Assembly (NCBI GenBank): GCA_032622095.1
Contig: CP136068.1
Location: forward strand, 149,617,365-149,681,364
DNA length: 64,000 nucleotides
Direction: 5' to 3'
Source: Siphonodentalium dalli
Lineage: Eukaryota > Mollusca > Scaphopoda > Gadilida > Siphonodentaliidae
A model generated the notes under the pieces. The model made no database searches. It was not told the origin of the DNA and worked only from the letters and a program-made list of their open reading frames with translations. Made by a program: the position numbers and the translations under genes. The stretch's first letter is position 1, and every line of letters starts with the position of its first letter. Below, piece by piece: positions 56,301 to 64,000 of the stretch.

Positions 56301-56830
56301 ATACTCATGGAAACACCCGACCCCCACCCATCACCCCCAGGGGTGCCACCCCGAGGGGGTTAAAATGGAGTAAGGACCATTTTCGAGAAAGGTAAGGAAT
56401 TCGATAGATTTAATGGCATGGGTGGGTGGCCCGCCCCAAATAGCCCATATAAAGACCCCGACTCCGCACGTCACCCACGGGAGTGCTACCCGGAGGGGGT
56501 GAAAATGGGGTATGGACATCTTCGAGAACCGTAGGGGTTTCGACCGATTTGGCTGCATTGGTTGGTAGCCCGCCCCAAACACCACCTAGAAACACCCCAA
56601 CCCCCACCCATCACCCACGGGGGTGCCACCCCGACGGGGTAACAATGGGGTATGGACCATTTTCGAGAACAGTAGTTATTTAGACCCATTTGACGGTATG
56701 TGTGGGTGGCCCACCCCAAATACCCCATAGAAACACCGAACCCCCATCCATCACCCTCGAGGTGTGCCACCGAGTGGGATAAACTGGGGTATGGACCAGT
56801 TTCGAGAAAGGTAAGGATTTCAACCGATTT
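53391..56830 (+). repeat. GC-rich ~140-bp satellite, segment 2
   Basis: Same monomer family, about 25 units, with variable G/C runs (for example a C-run near 55655). Frequent small deletions change the frame. Confidence 0.95.
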
Positions 56831-57595
56831 GCGTCTCTCACCAAGACAAATATGTTAAGGTATGGCAACTTCCATTTTCGTTCTGGCCTTTCATCGCCAC
56901 GATTGGCGCATTTGTTGAACTTCCATAGTCGATCCGGGACTGTATAATCAAACTCAAATCGACTTAAATATTATAAGTCATTATTATTACGAAGTTGAAT
57001 TTTTGTGGGATCTTTTTATTTTTGGGACAAACAAACACAGGAAGTCATTCGAAGTGTTAGTATAGGATATGTTTTCGAAAGACAAATTTATGTCAAAATG
57101 TTACAATAGGGCCCTTCGGCCAATTCACATTTGCGTCTCTCACCAAGACAAATATGTTAAGGTATGGCAACTTCCATTTTCGCTCTGGCCTTTCATCGCC
57201 ACGATTGGCGCATTTGTTGAACTTCCATAGTCGATCCGGGACTGTATAATCAAACTCAAATCGACTTAAATATTATAAGTCATTATTATTACGAAGTTGA
57301 ATTTTTGTGGGATCTTTTAATTTTTGGGACCAACAAACACAGGAAGTCATTCGAAGTGTTAGTATAGGATATGTTTTCGAAAGACAAATTTATGTCAAAA
57401 TGTTACATCTGACCACTAAAACATTATGATGACCGTCGCCCAATGTTTTTGGAATAAGACCAAATAAGGTAAAAAAAATGGTTCCTACTGGTGCCCATAA
57501 ACCGAGGAAAATTCAAAACCCACTCTATCATCTCAAACGCTATCAAATGAATGCATATATACTTCTTTCTGTCTCTCCCCAAGACAAATTTGATA
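56831..57595 (+). repeat. Spacer block: two ~302-bp units plus tail
   Basis: GCGTCTCTCACCAAGACAAA begins at 56831 and again at 57133 (period 302). Both units run through GGGACTGTATAATCAAACTC and AAGTCATTATTATTACGAAG. The second lacks the last ~20 bp and continues into a tail starting CATCTGACCACTAAAACATT. Confidence 0.9.
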
Positions 57596-58675
57596 AGGCT
57601 GGTGGGTGGCCCGCAAGAAATACCCCATAGAAACACCACGATCCCCCACCTTTCACCTTTCACCCACGGGGGTGCTACCCCGAGGGGGTGAACATTGGGT
57701 ATAGACCATTTTCAAGAACCGTAGGGGTTTCGACCGATTTGACTGGATGGGTGGGTGGCCCCAAATAAACACCCCGACACCCCACCCATCCAGCACACCG
57801 GGGGTGCCACCCAAGGGGGTAAACATGGGGTATGGACCAGTTTCGAGAAAGCTAAGGGTTTCAACCGATTTAACGGCATGGGTGCATGGCCCTCCCAAAT
57901 ACTCCAGAGAAACACCCCGACCCCACCCTTCACCCACGGGGTGCTACCCCAAGTGAGTGAAAATGGAATAAGGATCATCTTCGAGAACCGTAGGGGTTTC
58001 GACCGATTTGACTGCATGGGTGGGTGGCCCGCCCCAAATACCACATAGAAACTCCCCAACCCACACCATTACCCACGGGGGTGCCACCCCGAGGGGGTAA
58101 CAATTGGGTATGGACCATTTTCGAGAACAGTAGGGATTTCGACCGATTTGACGGATGGGTGGGTGGCCTGTCCCAAATACTCCCTATAAACAACCGACTC
58201 CCTTCCAATCACTTCAGGGTATGGACCATTATCGAGAACGGTAAAGATTTGGACCGATTTGACGGCGCGGGTGGGTGGCCCGTCACATATACCTCCCAGA
58301 AACACCCCAATCCCTGCCCAAATACCCAGAGTGGTGCCACCCGAAGGGGTGAAATGGGGTATAAACTATTTCCGAGAACGGTAATGATTTCGACCGATTT
58401 GACGGCATGGGTGGGTGGCCCCAAATACCTCATATAAACACCCCGACACCCATCCATCACCCCGGGTGTGCCACCCCTCGGGGTGAAAATGGGGTATGGG
58501 CCCTTTTCGAAAACCGTAGGGATTTCGACCGATTTGACGGCTTGGGTGGGTGGACCACCCCAAATACCCCATAGAAACACCCGAACCCCCATCCATCACC
58601 CTCGGGGTGTGCCACCGAGTGGGATAAACTGGGGTATGGACCAGTTTCGAGAAAGGTAAGGATTTCAACCGATTT
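57596..58675 (+). repeat. GC-rich ~140-bp satellite, segment 3
   Basis: About eight monomers. The part 57596-58194 is duplicated at 59640-60238. Confidence 0.92.
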
Positions 58676-59640
58676 GCGTCTCTCACCAAGACAAATATGT
58701 TAAGGTATGGCAACTTCCATTTTCGTTCTGGCCTTTCATCGCCACGATTGGCGCATTTGTTGAACTTCCATAGTCGATCCGGGACTGTATAATCAAACTC
58801 AAATCGACTTACATATTATAAGTCATTATTATTACGAAGTTGAATTTTTGTGGGATCTTTTTATTTTTGGGACCAACCAACACAGGAAATCATTCGAAGT
58901 GTTAGTATAGGATATCTTTTCGAAAGACCAATTTATGTCAAAATATTACAATAGGGCCCTTCGGCCAATTCACATCTGACCACTAAAACAATATGACGAC
59001 CGTCGCCCAATGTTTTTCGAATAAGACCAAATATGGTCACACAAATGGTTCCTTATGGTGCCACTAAGTCGAGGACAATTCAAAACCACCAACGCACCCG
59101 AGTGGGTTAAACTAGGGTATGGACCAGTTTCGAGAAAGGTAAGGATTTCAACCGATTTGCGTCTCTCATCAAGACAAATATGTATGGCAACTTCCATTTT
59201 CGTTCTGGCCTTTCATCGCCACGATTGGCGCATTTGTTGAACTTCCATAGTCGATCCGGGACTGTATAATCAAACTCAAATCGACTTAAATATTATAAGT
59301 CATTATTATTACGAAGTTGAATTTTTGTGGGATCTTTTTATTTTTGTGACCAACAAACACAGGAAGTCATTCGAAGTGTTAGTATAGGATACGTTTTCGA
59401 AAGACAAATTTATGTCAAAATGTTACAATAGGGCACTTCGGCCAATTCACATCTGACCACTAAAACATTATGATGACCGTCGCCCAATGTTTTTGGAATA
59501 AGACCAAATATGGTCAAACAAATGGTTCCTAATGGTGCCCCTAAACCGAGGACAATTCAAAACCCACTCTATCATCTCAAACGCTATCAAATGAATGCAT
59601 ATATACTTCTTTCTGTCTCTCCCCACGACAAATTTGATAA
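58676..59640 (+). repeat. Spacer units 3 and 4 with a short satellite remnant between
   Basis: Copies of the ~302-bp spacer start at 58676 and 59159. Between them are a tail (CATCTGACCACTAAAACA..., to ~59095) and a ~60-bp satellite piece ending TTTCAACCGATTT. Confidence 0.88.
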
Positions 59641-60238
59641 GGCTGGTGGGTGGCCCACCCGAAATACCCCATAGAAACACCACGATCCCCCACCTTTCAC
59701 CTTTCACCCACGGGGGTGCTACCCCGAGGGGGTGAACATTGGGTATAGACCATTTTCAAGAACCGTAGGGGTTTCGACCGATTTTACTGGACGGGTGGGT
59801 GGCCCCAAATAAACACCCCGACACCCCACCCATCCATCACCCCGGGGGTGCCACCCCGAGGGGGTAAACATGGGGTATGGACCAGTTTCGAGAAATCTAA
59901 GGGTTTCAACCGATTTAACGGCATGGGTGCATGGCCCTCCCAAATACTCCAGAGAAACACCCCGACCCCACCCTTCACCCACGGGGTGCTACCCCGAGTG
60001 AGTGAAAATGGGATAAGGATCATCTTCGAGAACCGTAGGGGTTTCGACCGATTTGACTGCATGGGTGGGTGGCCCGCCCCAAATACCACATAGAAACTCC
60101 CCAACCCACACCATTACCCACGGGGGTGCCACCCCGAGGGGGTGACAATTGGGTATGGACCATTTTCGAGAACAGTAGGAATTTCGACCGATTTGACGGA
60201 TGGGTGGGTGGCCTGTTCCAAATACTCCCTATAAACAA
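59641..60238 (+). repeat. GC-rich ~140-bp satellite, segment 4
   Basis: Near-identical copy of 57596-58194, within a longer duplication 57411-58194 / 59455-60238 (offset 2,044-2,045). The array ends here at ATAAACAAACGAATT. Confidence 0.92.
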
Positions 60239-60428
60239 ACGAATTTATCCAATTCTATATAAAAAACTTGGTTACACCATGGAAGTATAATAATAGGGCG
60301 AATCATGAACTGAACAATTCGCAGTTTAGGGATGGAAAATATGAAGTAAGATGATTGTGTACTGTCCTTAACATTTGTGTGTTGATCTCAAGTGTTTATA
60401 ATTGACCCCACTCCTGCCTCGAAATTGG

Positions 60429-61079
60429 GTGACGGGATTGGGAAATTGTCACACCAGGCCCAAAATGCAATTTTTGAAGGACCATAACTCCGTGATTTTC
60501 CAATGGATTTAAAAATTGTTTTCAGTTTTGATATATGCTACTTACTGAGATTGCATATTATAAATTTCATCTGATTCGGAAAAGAAGAACATTTTGGTTA
60601 TTGGAAAGAATATGGGCCCATATTAAAACTTTGAGTTCCAAAATCTCCGCCAGTTTTTAACGGATTTACGATCTGTTTTCAGATTTGTTATTAGCGTGTA
60701 TGGTAGATGTTATATTCCAAGTTTCATATAATTCGGAGACGAAATAAATTTTGGTGACGGGATTGGGAAATTGTCACACCAGGCCCAAAATGCAATTTTT
60801 GAAGGACCATAACTCCGTGATTTTCCAATGGATTTAAAAATTGTTTTCAGTTTTGATATATGCTACTTACTGAGATTGCATATTATAAATTTCATCTGAT
60901 TCGGAAAAGAAGAACATTTTGGTTATTGGAAAGAATATGGGCCCATATTAAAACTTTGAGTTCCAAAATCTCCGCCAGTTTTTAACGGATTTACGATCTG
61001 TTTTCAGATTTGTTATTAGCGTGTATGGTAGATGTTATATTCCAAGTTTCATATAATTCGGAGACGAAATAAATTTTGG
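60429..61079 (+). repeat. 325-bp tandem duplication, two apparently identical units
   Basis: GTGACGGGATTGGGAAATTG starts unit 1 at about 60429 and unit 2 at about 60754. I see no difference across the 325 bp, which includes CCATAACTCCGTGATTTTCC. Confidence 0.92.
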
Positions 61080-61680
61080 TACCTCGGACCACCCCTCCCC
61101 TGACCCACAACACTAAACCGACACTGGCAATATTTGGCACACCGCGTGCTCTCTTCAGCCTATACACATTGGCGCATCAGATGACATTCAAAGTTCGACA
61201 TCTTCGGAGGAGATGTGTTATCAAGCACATGGGCCCAAAATTGCAAAATTTGAGGGCCCCCTAACTTTGTCAGTTTTCAATGGAATTTCGAAAAAAATTC
61301 AGTTTCTAGATCGGGTGGTGTTGTAGATGTTAAATTCCAAGTTTCATCTTATTCCGATAAGAATTAAAAATTGGTACCACGGACCAGCCCTCCCCATACC
61401 CACAATAATGAACAGACTCTGGCAACATTTGGCCCACCGCGTGCACTATTTCGTCCGCACACGTTGGTGTATCAGTTGACATCCAAACTTCGACATCTTC
61501 GGAGGAGATAGGGTCACACGCACATGTCCCAAACTGCAAAATTTGAGGGCCTATAACTCTTGCAATTCTTATCGGATTTCAAAAATCCTTCTTGGTTTGG
61601 GTTTGTTTTCGTTCAGGGAATGCATATACTTAAATAGATAAATATCGATAAAAAAAATATTTTTGAGAAAATTTTGCCCC
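61080..61680 (+). repeat. Two diverged ~295-bp units related to the preceding tandem
   Basis: The landmarks GGTACCTCGGACCACCCCTC (61079) and GGTACCACGGACCAGCCCTC (61373) start units that share CGACATCTTCGGAGGAGAT and AAAATTTGAGGGCC. Confidence 0.65.
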
Positions 61681-61825
61681 CACATCAGTGTAAAAATATA
61701 TGTCCGACTCTGTTAAAATTTCTTTTTCGGACTAAACTGAGAACGGTCATCACGGCTATGAAAACCAAATGCAGTTATCTGGAATGATACGGGAGAACAA
61801 CAGAGTACAATAAAATAGAGGTTCC

Positions 61826-62324
61826 CCTGTTTATGGGCGGTAACTCTTCAGGGAAAGCGCGGACACAAGTTTTGATGCCGGTGGGCAGTAGGGCATACCG
61901 AGGTGTACATACGGTCCAATTTTCGATGCTCTGCTCCTTATAATTTCCGAGATAATAAAATGATATTTTTTCAAATAAAGGGAGATAACTCCACAGGGCA
62001 AACGCGGACAATATTCATTATACGTCGATAGGTTAGAACTCTTTGACCCCAACATACGTACAAAATTTGAGATTCATACTCCTTATACTTTCAGATATTA
62101 GGGAGTTGTAAAAGTGTCGAGTATAATAATAATAATAATGAAAAATAATCGAAAAAGGGCCATAACTCCGTCAAAATCCATTCGGCCGAGTTTCCGATAC
62201 CATTGTACTTAGTAGACCGTGGATGCCTACAATCGCTAGAGATTTCGCGTTCCTACTGCCCTTAGTTTCTGAGTATTTCCAAATAAACTGAAAACGGCAC
62301 CAGTACAAAAACAATATACTTCCT
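61826..62324 (+). repeat. 499-bp dispersed repeat, copy 2
   Basis: Same orientation as copy 1 at 40118-40616, about 99% identical by eye and gap-free. Confidence 0.92.
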
Positions 62325-62349
62325 TGGTTACACCATGGAAGTATAATAA

Positions 62350-63183
62350 GGTCCAAATGTTTTAGGTACACATTATGATGTTTTGTTAAAGCAGAATATA
62401 TGCGGTCAGAATACATATGATCACGAATATGTTTATCCGGTAAATAGTTTAACACATTCACCACCAGACATTCTAGATTTCACAATTATGAACATGTTTT
62501 ATGGTGGAGACTCATCTTGTTCTCGGAGATCATTAGTGAATCCTATTATATGTGTCTCACATTATTAAAATATTGTTTCCGATGATGTGCTGAAGGATGA
62601 AGTGTTCGCTTTCGTCCCAGAAATATATCGTTATAGATTATCACGACAATTTGTTAAAATACGAATAGTTATCATTGCGCATCTCAATCCAATCATAAAA
62701 CTGCAAAAATATCCGATATAAAAATAATGTAAGATTACATCATATTCATCATATGTTTTAGTATAGGATACGAACCTTATCCACCCATTAAATCATTTGC
62801 TATAACAATGATATTAATAATGATATACAACGGTCATTACATAACAGGAAATAGTGCCCAGTGTAACCAAATGTATTAACAAGGCACATATACGCAAAAC
62901 GTCATCGTACGCCTTGTAAAAGTATAATTATGTTTTGTGGACGTTTTGGATCAATTTCATTGCTTATCCTGAGCGCCCACCGGCAGCGATAGAGTTAAAC
63001 ATGCTTTTAGACAGCGCATTGTTTACCGATAGGCACGTCAGTAATGCAGTTCCTTTATCTCGCACATGGTCTCGTTTATTTTCGCTATCGGTTTACATCG
63101 GGTTTTAATATCTTTTCTCCAATTTTATCATGGGATATATCTCATATTTAGCAATATATGTATATCTTTCATAGATAATCCAC
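62350..63183. other. Anonymous AT-rich stretch
   Basis: No gene or structured repeat is recognised. Confidence 0.5.
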
Positions 63184-63463
63184 TTAGAGCATGCCGCATT
63201 TTGGGGAACTAAGTTTTGTGGTAGCCGACTTGTTGGACGAAAGAGGTGTTCTTCGGCTATCTATCAAAACAGGAGCTCGGTTGAAAGTCTTCCTTTCGCC
63301 ATCCCCTGCTTCCTTCAATGGTGATATTTTATCGGATGACTCTTTCGTAAAAATATCCATTTGTATGACAAGTAAACTTTTGGGAGATACCAGCCGCCCA
63401 CCAATGAATTTAGTAGGTACGTCTCGTGTAGTTACACCTGTATTGATTTTGAACACGAGGTAG
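63184..63463. other. Segment open on both strands, possible exon
   Basis: Both strands are open for 90 codons over nearly the same 270 bp (plus 63191-63463, minus 63184-63456). Base composition is less AT-rich than the neighbours, which hints at coding DNA. The plus frame reads 'GELSFVVADLLDERGVLRLS' and the minus frame 'TKFIGGRLVSPKSLLVIQMD'. I cannot tell which strand, if any, is used, and no family is recognised. The 36-bp minisatellite begins immediately to the right. Confidence 0.25.
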
Positions 63464-63469
63464 AGTGAT

Positions 63470-64000
63470 TATCCAACTCATCAATTAAATATGTGATACA
63501 GTGATTATCCAATTCTTCAATTAAACAGGTCGTAGAGTGATTACCCAACTCATCAATTAAATATGTGATACAGTGATTATCCAATTCGTCAATTAAACAG
63601 GTCGTAGAGTGATTGTCCAACTGATCAATTAAATATGTGATACAGTGATTATCCAATTCGTCAATTAAACAGGTCGTACAGTGATTATCCAACTCATCAA
63701 TTAAATATGTGACACAGTGATTATCCAATTCGTCAATTAAACAGGTCGTAGAGTGATTATCCCACTCATCAATTAAAGAGGTCGTACAGTGATTATCCAA
63801 CTCATGAATTAAACAGGTGATACAGTTATTACCCAACTCCTCAATTAAACAGGTGATAGAGTGATTATCCATATCATCAGTTAAACAGGTGATACGGTGA
63901 TTATCCAACTCATAAATTAAACAGGTGGCACAGTGATTATCCAACTTATCAATTAAACAGGCTGTACGGTGATTACACAGCTCGTCAATTAAACAGGTAA
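63470..64000 (-). repeat. 36-bp minisatellite, open as a 12-residue repeat on the minus strand
   Basis: About 14-15 units of GTGATTATCCAACTCATCAA plus TTAAACAGGTCGTACA, running off the right edge. Because the period is a multiple of three and the unit lacks stops in one minus frame, it is open from the window edge to 63432 (>=189 codons) as repeats of LIDELDNHCITC. It may be coding or just an in-frame satellite. Confidence 0.85.

Noticed and set aside
50584-56868. Many ORFs of 60-183 codons on both strands in the satellite (for example 52326-52877 minus and 55849-56373 plus)
   Set aside because: They are translations of the ~140-bp monomer in shifting frames, with the same phrases in every unit and on both strands.
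1-64000. tRNA, rRNA and riboswitch genes
   Set aside because: None recognised by eye on either strand. A tRNA or covariance-model scan would be needed to exclude them.

Overview
The window looks like intergenic or intronic, repeat-dominated DNA from an invertebrate animal genome. The base composition is AT-rich and there is no operon structure. Nearly every recognisable protein fragment belongs to a eukaryotic transposable element: Ty3/gypsy pol, several LINE ORF2 pieces, a Ngaro-type tyrosine-recombinase retrotransposon and a FLYWCH/MULE transposase. The mix fits a marine lophotrochozoan such as a mollusc, but that is an inference from element types and not a diagnosis. I see no complete host gene. 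The best host-gene candidate is one symmetric (phase 1-1) 360-bp exon on the minus strand at 9815-10174.

Layout. 1-2443: a decayed Ty3/gypsy pol relic, broken by a 56-bp SINE-tail-like insertion and by a 431-bp palindromic MITE (1790-2220) with a perfect 6-bp target duplication. 2425-5930: two diverged, 5'-truncated LINEs in the same orientation. 6713-9334: a 2.6-kb foldback element with arms of roughly 780 bp around a ~160-bp tandem array. 9.8-10.9 kb: candidate exon(s) and hairpin MITEs. 11.8-19 kb: minisatellites, small hairpins, a possible hAT-like MITE and a possible SWIM-finger remnant. 16030-21420: bounded by two identical 152-bp inverted repeats and containing a minus-strand CR1/L2-like LINE.

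21531-28975 is the centrepiece, a full-length Ngaro-like element with textbook split direct repeats (A1 ... B1-A2-B2). The A copies (392 bp) and the B copies (164 bp) look identical by eye, so the insertion is young. It encodes an SGNH-type hydrolase, a Gag-like protein with a zinc knuckle, RT-RNase H, and a tyrosine recombinase with the R..HxxR..Y set. An array of about seven short hairpins lies between the hydrolase and gag. The RT has Tyr where the catalytic Asp of motif A is expected, so this copy is probably dead in cis.

29-35 kb holds minisatellites, a 1.19-kb TIR element with TSD CTGTG and a ~130-bp satellite studded with AGGTCA half-sites. 35.7-37.8 kb holds a compact transcription-unit-like region (TATA, two overlapping ORFs, AATAAA) and a FLYWCH/MULE pseudogene with an intron-like gap. 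38-50 kb is mostly anonymous DNA with dispersed repeats and LINE C-terminal relics. 50.86-60.24 kb is a large GC-rich satellite of ~140-bp monomers with an inserted TIR element and co-amplified spacers. 60.4-62.3 kb holds tandem and dispersed repeats, and 63.47-64.0 kb a 36-bp minisatellite that is an open 12-residue-repeat reading frame to the window edge.

Most long ORFs inside the satellites are by-products of the repeat period. All identity statements are by eye.
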